A stretch of 64,000 nucleotides of DNA, taken from NCBI GenBank assembly GCA_965219495.1, contig OZ244777.1, positions 2,914,001 to 2,978,000 of the forward strand, in the 5' to 3' direction. Within the stretch, counting starts at the first letter, position 1, and the number at the start of each line of letters is the position of its first letter. The DNA is from CAZPXZ01 sp965219495. GTDB lineage: Bacteria > Pseudomonadota > Alphaproteobacteria > Rhodobacterales > CAZPXZ01. The notes below the pieces were generated by a model. It saw only the letters and a program-made list of their open reading frames with translations, searched no databases and was not told where the DNA came from. The position numbers and the translations under genes were made by a program. Below are positions 9,465-17,031 of this stretch, in pieces.

Positions 9465-10684
9465 CGCCGCGCGAGCGGCCGCAGCGCTTCAATGTCGCAC
9501 CGGGCATAGACGGTGGTCGACGCGCGGGACCGGTGGCGCAGAACATCGCCAATCTCGTCGAGGGACGCCCCCTGGTTCAGCATGCTCATGGCCAGGCTGT
9601 GCCGCAACGCATGGGTCCGCACCTCGCCCCGGGGTGGGGTCAGACCGGTCCGTTCAAAGGCCCTGCGAAGTGAGTTGCGGATCATCAGGGACGATGTGAA
9701 CGGTCGGTGTGGCGGATGCGTGGATCCAAACAAATGGCGGGATGCGCCCTTCCGGCCGTTGCGGATCCAGGCGACGACCGTCTCTCCGACATCGGCGGGC
9801 AGCGGCATGCGGTCGAAGCGTCCGCCTTTGCCGCGTATGAGAATCGTGCCCGCCCGCCAATCGATGTCGTCGAGGCGGATCGCGATCACTTCCTGCGCAC
9901 GCAGACCGAGTCTGGCCATCAGCAGCAGCATCGCATGATCGCGCAGCTCGCGCGGGCTGTCGCCGCCGACCGCTTCGATCAGCTTCCGAACCGTGCCGGG
10001 CTCGAGATGACGCGGTTGCCCGTCGGGCCGGCGCTGTGCCGACGGCGGAACAATGGCGGCCAGGTCGCACGGGATTCGGCCGCTCCAAAAAAGAAACCTC
10101 AGAAGGTTGCGCAAGTAGGGCAGCCGCCAATTGACCTTCCCGGACAGGTGATCCAGGAAGGCGAGGATGTTCTCGGGCGTGACGGCGCCCGGATCGCCCG
10201 GCGTCCGGGCGGCGGCGCAGCAGAACGTCATAAAGCTCTTCAGAATGTTCCGGTGTGTGTGCAGCCGCCGCCCGAACAGCCCCCGCTGTTGCCGCAACCA
10301 GTCATCGAACTCCGCACTCAATCGTTCCAAGGAGCCCGGCAACGGCAGCGGTTCGCAAGGCGCCGGTGCGATCACGCCGGAATCGACCAGATGGCCGGTG
10401 AACCGTCGTGCGACCGACATCAGATCACGCTCAAACGAGGACGATCCTGTTCGCGGGCACGCCGCTGCGAGCACTGCAAGCACGCCTGCGTCAAGCTCGT
10501 CGGCCCCGAGGCCGCGGGCCTCAACCTCCGCACAGAGCCGGGTGGTCATGCGTCGGTGGGTGGAAACAGTGCCTGCGGCGTAGCCTTGTGCGGCAAAAGT
10601 GTCCAGATATGCGCTGCGATGCGGCGCCAGCCAGAAGCAATCCATCGACGTCGATGTCGACGGGGACAATGCACAGGAAGACAT
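9443..10684 (-). CDS. Tyrosine recombinase RitA
   Basis: The 413-residue first gene of the RIT operon. Two N-terminal helical regions (about residues 20-110 and 118-210) precede a catalytic domain with Arg in LGLRAQEVIAI, His-x-x-Arg in THALRHSLAMSML, and LRHRSRASTTVYAR carrying the last basic residue and the Tyr. The extra N-terminal length is usual for RitA. The start at 10684 is preceded by AAAGGT. The 176 bp between the start and the terminal repeat presumably hold the operon promoter, but I see no convincing -35/-10 pair. Confidence 0.9.
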   Translation of the reverse strand: MSSCALSPSTSTSMDCFWLAPHRSAYLDTFAAQGYAAGTVSTHRRMTTRLCAEVEARGLGADELDAGVLAVLAAACPRTGSSSFERDLMSVARRFTGHLVDSGVIAPAPCEPLPLPGSLERLSAEFDDWLRQQRGLFGRRLHTHRNILKSFMTFCCAAARTPGDPGAVTPENILAFLDHLSGKVNWRLPYLRNLLRFLFWSGRIPCDLAAIVPPSAQRRPDGQPRHLEPGTVRKLIEAVGGDSPRELRDHAMLLLMARLGLRAQEVIAIRLDDIDWRAGTILIRGKGGRFDRMPLPADVGETVVAWIRNGRKGASRHLFGSTHPPHRPFTSSLMIRNSLRRAFERTGLTPPRGEVRTHALRHSLAMSMLNQGASLDEIGDVLRHRSRASTTVYARCDIEALRPLARRWPGAAR

Positions 10685-10860
10685 GGTTCATACCTTTCGT
10701 TGGAAATGAAAGAAACTACGCCGAACTCTGTGCAACGGAAATCAGGTCGATGCTGTCACCGCACCGGACGACAACAGCGTCAAAAGGGATCAATCAAGCT
10801 GCCTGCTGGTCGGCGTGGCCCCGCTCCATCCGCAAGGCCACACCGCATCTCCGCTCCATG

Positions 10861-10943
10861 ATTATGCCGACAAATTTCGGCGTGCGGCCCAATGAATCAA
10901 TGAGTTGCGCTGCGTTGTCGGCATAAAACGTTTGTCGGCATAT
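10861..10943. repeat. RIT terminal inverted repeat (ritA side)
   Basis: 83 bp, the inverse of 7416-7498 with five mismatches, three of them in the central hairpin region. The core TTGTCGGCAT occurs twice in one orientation and once inverted near the inner edge. An identical copy lies at 759-841. Confidence 0.88.
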
Positions 10944-10975
10944 GCTTCACTATGCCGATATCGGCATAGTGAAGC
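10944..10975. repeat. Perfect 32 bp palindrome at the RIT/IS66 3' junction
   Basis: GCTTCACTATGCCGAT followed directly by its exact reverse complement. The inner 20 bp share ATGCCGA with the RIT terminal cores. The outer GCTTCA/TGAAGC match the IS66 target (TGAAGC at 7410-7415). It is absent from the equivalent ritA-side junction of the other copy (842 onward). It lies between the RIT end and the resuming IS66 codons. Confidence 0.85.
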
Positions 10976-11159
10976 CGAACGCGATGGTCGAATGGGGAAA
11001 TTGCGCCAGAAAATCTCCGGCGGGTTCCGCTCCCCAAAAGGCGCCCAAGACTTCGCCACCCTGCGCAGCGTCATCACCACCGCCAGAAAGCAGGGCTGGA
11101 ACATCATCGAAACCTTGATGACATCGCCGGACCAACTGATCGGAAAACTCCAATACTAA
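10976..11159 (+). pseudogene. tnpC: IS66-family transposase (tnpC), 3' part
   Basis: The continuation of the gene interrupted at 7415. The codons read ERDGRMGKLRQKISGGFRSP...ITTARKQGWNIIETL and stop TAA at 11159. The segment FTNNEA|ERD..MGK.RQKISGGFR is the conserved third catalytic region of IS66 transposases. The join restores the frame exactly if the RIT and palindrome are removed. Non-coding IS66 sequence follows to 11278. Confidence 0.85.
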
Positions 11160-11278
11160 ACCGCTCCATACGACCTGCCCGCTGGCGCCACGCCGATCCC
11201 GACCCAAGCGTGCGTGATCCCAAACGCAAGCCTTGCCCAGCCTTCACATACGCGCGAGACTGAGTGCTGGGCAGTTAC

Positions 11279-11286
11279 GTTAGCAC
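11279..11286. repeat. 8 bp target-site duplication GTTAGCAC (right)
   Basis: An exact copy of 5898-5905, directly after the IS66 right inverted repeat. Confidence 0.9.
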
Positions 11287-11306
11287 TACATATTGGGGAT
11301 GTGGGG

Positions 11307-11930
11307 TCAGGCTGGGTGTTCGCGCCTGTTGGGCGGCAGCGCGATGCCGGCGGCTTGGAAGACCTTTCCGACCTGGCCCGAGACATGGGTGCGGGTGGTG
11401 ACGCGCTTGCCGTCCTTCTCGATGGTGGCTTCCTGGAGGCGGTCGAGATCGCGGATGAGGTCGTACCATTCGACCGTGAGGTCAGCGGCCCGGCAGCGGT
11501 CGGCCAACTCCTTCTGAAGCACCAGCGCCAGAAACGAGCAGAAGACGTGGCCGCGGATGGCGGCGTCGCAGGAGTGGTAGAGGGGCCGGGTGCGCAGCAC
11601 CGCCTTGGCGCGGCGGAACAGTTCCTCGACCTGGAGCAGGTCGCCATAACGCAGCACGGCGTTGAGCGGCGTGACGCGGGCGATGGTCCGCAGCACGAAG
11701 AGGCCGTCATACCTGGCCTCATCGGCCAGCTTGCCGGGATCGATCTCGAAGGCGGCGCCCTTGCTCGTCTTGCGCAGGTAGCGCCGATAGGCCTTGTTTC
11801 CCACCAGGGCCTTGTCGCCCCCCTCAAGGCGCTTCGCTAGGCCTGCGACGATCGCCTGGCGGTCGACCCTGTCCTTCTCGGCTTGCGCCTCGTTGCTGCA
11901 GACGATGTAGCGCGCGCCAGCCGGGTGCAC
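11307..11930 (-). pseudogene. IS1634-family transposase, C-terminal fragment
   Basis: About 200 codons matching the catalytic C-terminal half of IS1634-type DDE transposases. They read RYIVCSNEAQAEKDRVDRQA, DKALVGNKAYRRYL, ARYDGLFVLRT, and VEELFRRAKAVLRTRPLYHS with the catalytic Glu region, then IRGHVFCSFLALVLQ. The frame starts abruptly near 11920 without the N-terminal half or a ribosome site. The target duplication of the neighbouring IS66 lies 20 bp beyond its stop codon, so the IS66 landed at the edge of this older element. Confidence 0.7.
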
Positions 11931-12526
11931 ATTTCATATGGAGTAAAGTAAACCGTTCGTTTGCAATCAGTCAGGCTAGCACCGGCGCATTCCGAGTCGC
12001 CGTTTTGTGACACGATTTCCCGGGTTTGACCGCTTATACCGGATTTTCGCGAATTTCCTCCGGTTTCCCGGGGCAGGAGGGGGGGTGAGTGCTCCTACCA
12101 ACATGTGGTATATGGATTGAAGTCTACAACAATATCCGGGAGCACTCTGATGACAGTATTGCCGTTTCCTGCGCGCGAGTCCAGCATTGCGAGAGATGCG
12201 ACCAGGAGTATCCCACGCTTTGAAATTCTTGTGAATTGCGGACGGATTTGAGCGAATTCGCAACGCTGGCGTGAATCTGAACGGCTTGGGCGCCGTTCGA
12301 GCTCTTGCTGCGGAGTTGATCTGTCCCGTTTTGGCTTCCCTGCGTCGCCGTGCCGAGTTTCCGCTCGATCGTAATCGGTGTTTGCCCCGGAGCGCTGCCG
12401 CCGGTGATTCCCTGGCGCGGTTTGCGGGATTGAGGGGCGCAGCGAAGGGCGTCGATTTACGCGACGGCGGGCTTCTTCGGGGCGCTCTGGCGGGTTCCCC
12501 CGGCCGGGAGGCGGGGAAGGCCGGGT
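11931..12526. other. Non-coding stretch, probable transposon end region
   Basis: Nearly 600 bp without a convincing gene. An 11-base sequence TATGGAGTAAA at 11937-11947 recurs in inverse orientation at 15829-15839, just after the ISKra4 transposase. It could therefore be the left terminus of that element, split by the ISAs1-type gene in between. A 33-codon frame at 12150 starting MTVLPFPARES has no supporting ribosome site and is not called. Confidence 0.35.
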
Positions 12527-14320
12527 TCAGGGCAATAGCAACGCTGTGAGCGCGTCCCGGCGCTGCAGCGCGAAGTGCCGGGTCGCGGAAGCGAAGCTTT
12601 CGAACGGGGTCTTGTGGATGATGATGGCGAGCGCAAGGTTGGTGCAGATGGCATTGTTGGCGGGCGCGAAACCGGCGCGGGCGAGGCAGGCGTCTTCGGC
12701 GAAGGTCTGGTCGCGGATGTGATGATTGACTTCGACCGACCCGTGGCCGCGGTTCCAGGCGAGGAGCTGTTCCGGGGAGGCGCGTTCCGCCGGCGCCGAG
12801 GTGATGCCATAAGCGTGTTCGATGCTGGTTTCCCCGGTTCCGTTGCGCCTTGCGTCGGTGCGTTCGCGGGTGACGCGGAAAATCTGCGCGACGTGCGGGT
12901 AGTTGATCAGGCGCGGCAGCGGCGTCAGCACCTCGATGCGGCGTTGCTCGATGCGGCCGTGCGCCTTCTCGATCTTCTCCTCGAACCGGCCGCTCGCGGC
13001 GCGCTCCCAGTCGACCGTTTCGAGAGCCTTGCGGGTTTCCGGAGCGTTGTCCTTGACGCTCATCAGATAGTCGGCGCGATGCGTTTCGACGATGGCGCGA
13101 GCGGTGTCGCGGGTGGTGTGCAGCGCGTCAAGGGTGATCACCCGGCCCTCCACCGGCGCCTGTTCGAGCAGCGTCCGCACGGCCGCGATCTCGCCGCCGT
13201 CGTCGTGATAGTTGAGAGTCGCGACCGGCATCCGGGTCGCGTGTTCGACCAGGGTCGCGGTCTCGAAGTGCCCGTCTCCATTGCGGTTCGCGCCGCGAAT
13301 GCGCTTGCCGTCGATGGCGATGGCGCGCGCGAGTTGCAACCGCGGCGTCGTGTACCGCTGCAATGCCGCCTCAACCTCCTCGGGGTCGAGAGAAGCGATC
13401 ACCCGGTGCAGGGTCGACTTCGAGACCGGAACGTAGATCCCGGTCTTCGGGTTCTTCCAGGCGCCGATCGCCTCCAACTCCCGCTGGCTCAGCTTCTGCG
13501 CGTACTCGGCGGCGGCGACCGGCCCGCGCATGTTCGCCAGCCGCGCGAGAATGTAGACCGCGAGCACCGAGGCGACCGTGTGCTTGCGGCCCTGACCGCG
13601 CCGGAAGTCCGGGATGCCGGCAAGTTCTTCGTACAGCGAGCGCATCTCGCCCGGCGCCTGGCCGGCAGCGCCCTTCGGCTCCCACCCGGCCGGCAGCGGC
13701 GTAGGGTCGCGCAGGCGTCGGCAGGCGTCGCGCCGCAACGGATAGATGTAGAACTGCTTGGGGCGCCCGTGGGCGTCGGTGTAGCGGCCATTGTGGCGCG
13801 CGAACCCCCGGGTCAGGCCGAGATACCGCCAGTTCCCGGCCGCGTACACCGTGCCCTCGAACCGCGCCGGGTCCACGAACGTCTCCGCGAGAAGCACCGG
13901 GTGCCCATACTGCTCTTGCCAGTCGTCGCTCAGGCGGCGCAGCATCGCCGCCATCGCAAACGAACCGAGGCGCGGGAAAACCCCCTTGCCGCCAAGCACA
14001 ACGAACCGGGAATTGTTCGCTATCAAGTGCAGACGCCGCCAACGGACAGCGCCCTTCCACCCGACCCAGAGGTCCCGGTGCCGGCTCTTCAGCGCGCAGG
14101 ACTGCCAGCCGGCCAGCGCGATCCACTGCCCCGCCCACTCGATAACGTAGCGCAGGCCGCGGCCCGCAAACCGCTTGAAGCCAAGGTAATGATGCGCCTC
14201 AACCAGCGCGTCCCAGCGCATCCGCTCGTCCGGCCGCGCAAGGCGCACCACCACATCGCGCAGGGAAAACCCTTCCGGCGTCTCCCGAAACAGCGCCTCA
14301 TCATCAATTTGTTCTTCCAT
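12527..14320 (-). CDS. ISAs1-family transposase with N-terminal DUF4338 (DruA-like) domain
   Basis: A 597-residue two-domain protein. Residues about 20-205 form a DUF4338 domain as in the Druantia defence protein DruA (RWDALVEAHHYLGFKRFAG, RRLHLIANNSRFVVLG, LLAETFVDPARFEGTVY, YPLRRDACRRLRDP). Residues about 225-595 are an ISAs1 'H-repeat' DDE transposase with AIAIDGKRIRG (Asp337), VITLDALHTTRDTA (Asp398) and GHGSVEVNHHIRDQTFAEDA (Glu530). The chosen ATG gives MEEQIDD; a longer frame to 14401 adds 27 unsupported residues. No terminal repeats were identified. It may be an intact mobile gene. The DUF4338 domain may act in DNA binding, which is inference. Confidence 0.85.
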   Translation of the reverse strand: MEEQIDDEALFRETPEGFSLRDVVVRLARPDERMRWDALVEAHHYLGFKRFAGRGLRYVIEWAGQWIALAGWQSCALKSRHRDLWVGWKGAVRWRRLHLIANNSRFVVLGGKGVFPRLGSFAMAAMLRRLSDDWQEQYGHPVLLAETFVDPARFEGTVYAAGNWRYLGLTRGFARHNGRYTDAHGRPKQFYIYPLRRDACRRLRDPTPLPAGWEPKGAAGQAPGEMRSLYEELAGIPDFRRGQGRKHTVASVLAVYILARLANMRGPVAAAEYAQKLSQRELEAIGAWKNPKTGIYVPVSKSTLHRVIASLDPEEVEAALQRYTTPRLQLARAIAIDGKRIRGANRNGDGHFETATLVEHATRMPVATLNYHDDGGEIAAVRTLLEQAPVEGRVITLDALHTTRDTARAIVETHRADYLMSVKDNAPETRKALETVDWERAASGRFEEKIEKAHGRIEQRRIEVLTPLPRLINYPHVAQIFRVTRERTDARRNGTGETSIEHAYGITSAPAERASPEQLLAWNRGHGSVEVNHHIRDQTFAEDACLARAGFAPANNAICTNLALAIIIHKTPFESFASATRHFALQRRDALTALLLP

Positions 14321-14363
14321 GCGCTCATTCGTACACCAACCGGCATGAAAAAGCCAGCAACAA

Positions 14364-15812
14364 ATGCAACCGTCGATCAATACAGGGGCGAAACGTCGCA
14401 AACTCGTAGCGTGGGATCACCCTGGAGATGCGACCGCTGTGGAGATCGAGACGATCCTCTCGAAGTTCGGAACGAATGCGCGGGCGCTGTTTGCGTCCCT
14501 TGCGGAGGGGACCCAGTCTGCGGAGGGTTTCGAGCGTTCTCTGGCGGCGGTCTCGCACGCCGCCAGTTGTGCGTTCATGCGCTTGGCGATCGAGTCGGTG
14601 GACGAGGAGAGCGACCGATTGGTGGTGGACGGCAACGTGTATCACCGGATCGGCACATCGCCCCACACGATGCTGAGTTCGTTTGGTCCGGTTTGGTATT
14701 AGCGTTCCCGCTATCGCCGCCGGGGTTGCGATTCCGTTGTCCCGGCGGACCACCGGTTTGGCCTGATCAACGGCTTTTGGTCGCCACTAGCGGCGCGGCG
14801 TGGGACGCTGTTGATGGGGCTGGCGCCTGCCGGGAAATGCGTGCGGCTTTCCGAGGAGCTGGGCGGCATGTCGCCGTCTGCGACGGCGCTCAATCACCTC
14901 GTGGAAACGGTCGGCGAAGCCTGGAATGTCGTGCAGGTCAAGGCCTTGCCCAGCATCCGCGGCGACGAGGAAATCCCTGCGGGATCGTCGGCGCTTTCGA
15001 TTTCGCTGGACGGCGTCATGCTGGGGATGCGCAACGAGAAAGGTGAAGGGCGGCAAGGCGATGCGGCGGCGACGGGTTTCCGCGAGGCGTCCTGCGGCGC
15101 GGTGTCGTTGCTGGATGCGGATGGCGAGCGTATCCGCACGGTCTATTCCGGGCGGATGCCGGAAGCCGGCAAGGCGACGCTGAAGCGCGGCCTGCTCGAG
15201 GAGGCCGGGCATGTGCTGCACATCCGCCCGGACCTGGAAGTGGTGGTCCTCGCCGATGGGGCCGCCGACAACTGGAACTGGTTCTCCGAGGCCTTTCCGG
15301 AAGCCACCGAAATCCTCGATTTCTGGCACGCCGCCCAGCATCTCAAGGCGGCGCTGGACAGCGCCTGTGGAACCGACAGCATGGAGGCGCGGCGCCGGTT
15401 CGAGAGGCTCCGGGGAAGGCTGCGCGACGAGGAAGACGGCGTCGAGCGGATCGTGCGGGCGCTCCGCCATCTGGCCAGCAAACATCCGCGCCGGAAAGCC
15501 ATCGCCCGGGAACTGGCCTTCTTCCGCAAGAACCGGCAACGCATGCGCTACGCTGCGTTCCAGAACCGGAAGCTGCCGATCGGCTCGGGGGTGGTCGAGG
15601 CTGCCAACAAGGTTCTCGTGACCCAGCGGCTTAAATGCTCCGGGATGCGCTGGAAGCTCGACGGAACCGGCCAATATGTTCTGAGCGTGCGGGCCTTATG
15701 GAAATCCCACCGATTTGAAGCGGCCTGGAGCGAAATCATCACCGCCCTGGAGCCTCCGGAATTCACGTTTCAAAATCGCAATAACGTCCTAATAGCTGAA
15801 GGATTGCACTAA
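14364..15812 (+). pseudogene. ISKra4-family transposase with an in-frame amber codon
   Basis: Two open segments in the same frame, separated only by TAG at 14700-14702. Read through, they give 482 residues, the usual size of ISKra4 transposases. Family features are SATALNHLVETVG, SISLDGVMLGM (first Asp), VVVLADGAADNWNWF (second Asp), ATEILDFWHAAQHL, and LPIGSGVVEAANKVL with the catalytic Glu. The amber lies at WY*RSRYRRRG, before the catalytic core. TAG is used as a normal stop elsewhere (gshB, carD), so I read this as a nonsense mutation. No close ribosome site precedes 14364. Confidence 0.75.
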
Positions 15813-15996
15813 GCGCGCCCTTCAACTATTTACTCCATAGAAAATTTTCTCCCCGCCAGCCACCGTGACTTCCTTGATGAAGAGCTGGGTCTCACCACGG
15901 CCACACGACCCAAACCCATTCTCGCTCCCCCACTTGCAATCCTCCAAAAACCACGCAATCATCCCGCTCGCCGCGACACCAAATGTGTCACCTTGA

Positions 15997-16731
15997 TTGT
16001 CGCGCTACAGGGGCCAGCGGGCGAAGGGCACCAATCCGTGCCGGTTCCTGCGCCGCTATTTAGAGCGCCAGCGCCAGCGGTTCCTCACGCGCGAGGAGTT
16101 GCGCCGCTTCGGCGCGGTGCTGGACAAGGCGGAGGCCGACGGCTCGGTGCATCCCTCAGCGATAGCAGCGATCCGGCCGCTGATGCTGACCGGCTGCCGC
16201 GAGGGCGAGATCCTGGGCCTCAAATGGGACGATGTGGACCGGACGTCGGGGTAGTTGCGGCTGCGCGACGGCAAGACGGGCGCGCGCATGGTGCCGCTGT
16301 CGCCCACGGTGGCGGAGGTTCTGGACTCGATCCCCCGGGGTTCCGGCAATCCCTGGGTGATCGCGGGCAAGAAGCCGGACGCTCCGCTCCGCGCCATCAA
16401 CGACCAATCGCGCAAGTTGCGCAAGCGGGCCGGTCTCAAGAACCTGCGCATTCATGACATCAGTCATACGTACGCCTCCAGGGCTCTGGCGCTCGGCGAG
16501 AACCTGACGATGATTGGCAAGCTTCTCGGCCATCGTCAAATCCAGACGACCGCGCGCTATGCCCATCTGGCGCGGGACTCGCTCAAGGAGGCCGCGGCCA
16601 GGATTGCCGCCAGCATCGGAGAGGACATTCTGAGAAAGGATGCGGTGCCGGAAATGGCGCGACGGTGCGGTGTGGCCACCCTATGGAAAGCGTCGCTTGA
16701 CGCTATACACCCGCCGGGGATACTATCGAGA
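15997..16731 (+). pseudogene. Phage-type tyrosine recombinase remnant
   Basis: One frame with an in-frame TAG at 16252-16254. Before it lie part of the core-binding domain and the first catalytic Arg (LMLTGCREGEILGLKWDDVD). After it come RLRDGKTGARMVPLSP, LRIHDISHTYASRAL, and LLGHRQIQTTARYAHL with the Tyr. The second catalytic Arg, expected in the HDxRHT motif, is Ser here, so the protein would be inactive even without the stop. The N-terminal third is missing. The frame stays open past the normal end and runs into higB. No tRNA attachment site is visible. Confidence 0.7.
16697..16726 (+). promoter_or_regulatory. Candidate sigma-70-type promoter for higBA
   Basis: TTGACG (16697-16702), an 18-base spacer, and TACTAT (16721-16726). 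An alternative -10, GATACT, gives a 16-base spacer. Either would place the transcript start at or a few bases from the higB ATG at 16732, implying a leaderless or near-leaderless mRNA. Confidence 0.4.
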
Positions 16732-17022
16732 ATGAAGATCAGAAACGTAGTCCATAGGGGGCTGCGCCGACTTATCCAGGAGGATGATGCCGCGGGTGTG
16801 CAGCCTGCGATCGCACCAAAACTCCGGCGCATCGTCTCCTTTCTCCAGGACATGGAGCAGGAGGAAGAACTGCGGGCGGTACCGAGTTGGAGGGCGCACA
16901 GGCTGACCGGTGATCGCAAGGGCATGTGGAGCCTGTCAGTCATCGCGAACCGGCGGATCACATTCCGGATCGATTGCGAAGAGATGGAGATCGTCGATCT
17001 CGACTATGAGGATTACCACTGA
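16732..17022 (+). CDS. higB: Type II toxin HigB (RelE/ParE superfamily mRNA endonuclease)
   Basis: A 96-residue basic protein of the HigB/'proteic killer' family. It reads MKIRNVVHRGLRRLIQEDDA, then AGVQPAIAPKLRRIVSFL, PSWRAHRLTGDRKGMWSLSV, NRRITFRI and the terminal DLDYEDYH. The conserved W/G/W core and the final DYEDYH are diagnostic. The family cleaves mRNA at the ribosome. The start is the ATG at 16732; the same frame continues upstream into a dead recombinase with no stop. higA follows 9 bp downstream. No ribosome site precedes the ATG, consistent with the near-leaderless promoter proposed above. Confidence 0.88.
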   Translation: MKIRNVVHRGLRRLIQEDDAAGVQPAIAPKLRRIVSFLQDMEQEEELRAVPSWRAHRLTGDRKGMWSLSVIANRRITFRIDCEEMEIVDLDYEDYH

Positions 17023-17031
17023 GAGGCAGAT

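Larger units (their letters stand above)
7416..10943 (-). mobile_element. RIT (recombinase-in-trio) element, complete
   Basis: A 3,528 bp element of three overlapping tyrosine recombinase genes transcribed in one direction (ritA 9443-10684, ritB 8496-9464, ritC 7498-8499). It is bounded by 83 bp imperfect inverted repeats (7416-7498 and 10861-10943, 78 of 83 matching). Three tandem, differently sized tyrosine recombinases with overlapping ends are the definition of RIT elements. It sits inside an IS66 tnpC, in antisense orientation to it. All three proteins keep their catalytic motifs, so the element may be functional. Confidence 0.92.
5906..11278 (+). mobile_element. IS66-family element (ISBst12-like) carrying a nested RIT element
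   Basis: The ends are 12 bp inverted repeats GTAACTGCCCAG at 5906-5917 and 11267-11278, and they are flanked by the 8 bp duplication GTTAGCAC. The only IS66 gene is tnpC (6076-7415 plus 10976-11159), which is split by a 3.5 kb RIT element. Removing RIT and its junction palindrome would leave an IS66 of about 1.8 kb. The outer duplication shows that this IS66 transposed as a unit, and RIT entered either before or after that event. Its right flank is an IS1634-like remnant. Confidence 0.9.

Noticed and set aside
7416..10943. Reading the three recombinases as separate XerC/XerD or a phage integrase
   Set aside because: Three overlapping genes of different sizes between long inverted repeats, duplicated elsewhere in the window, fit a RIT element and not chromosomal Xer genes.
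12575..15046. Plus-strand open frame of over 800 codons opposite the ISAs1 gene
   Set aside because: Antisense shadow of a high-G+C gene; composition is rich in Arg/Gly/Ala with no recognisable domain, while the minus strand encodes a complete transposase.
14700..16254. Possible recoding of TAG as a sense codon, since two mobile genes have in-frame TAG
   Set aside because: gshB and carD end with TAG at normal family lengths, so TAG is a working stop here; the two cases are better explained as nonsense mutations in decaying genes.
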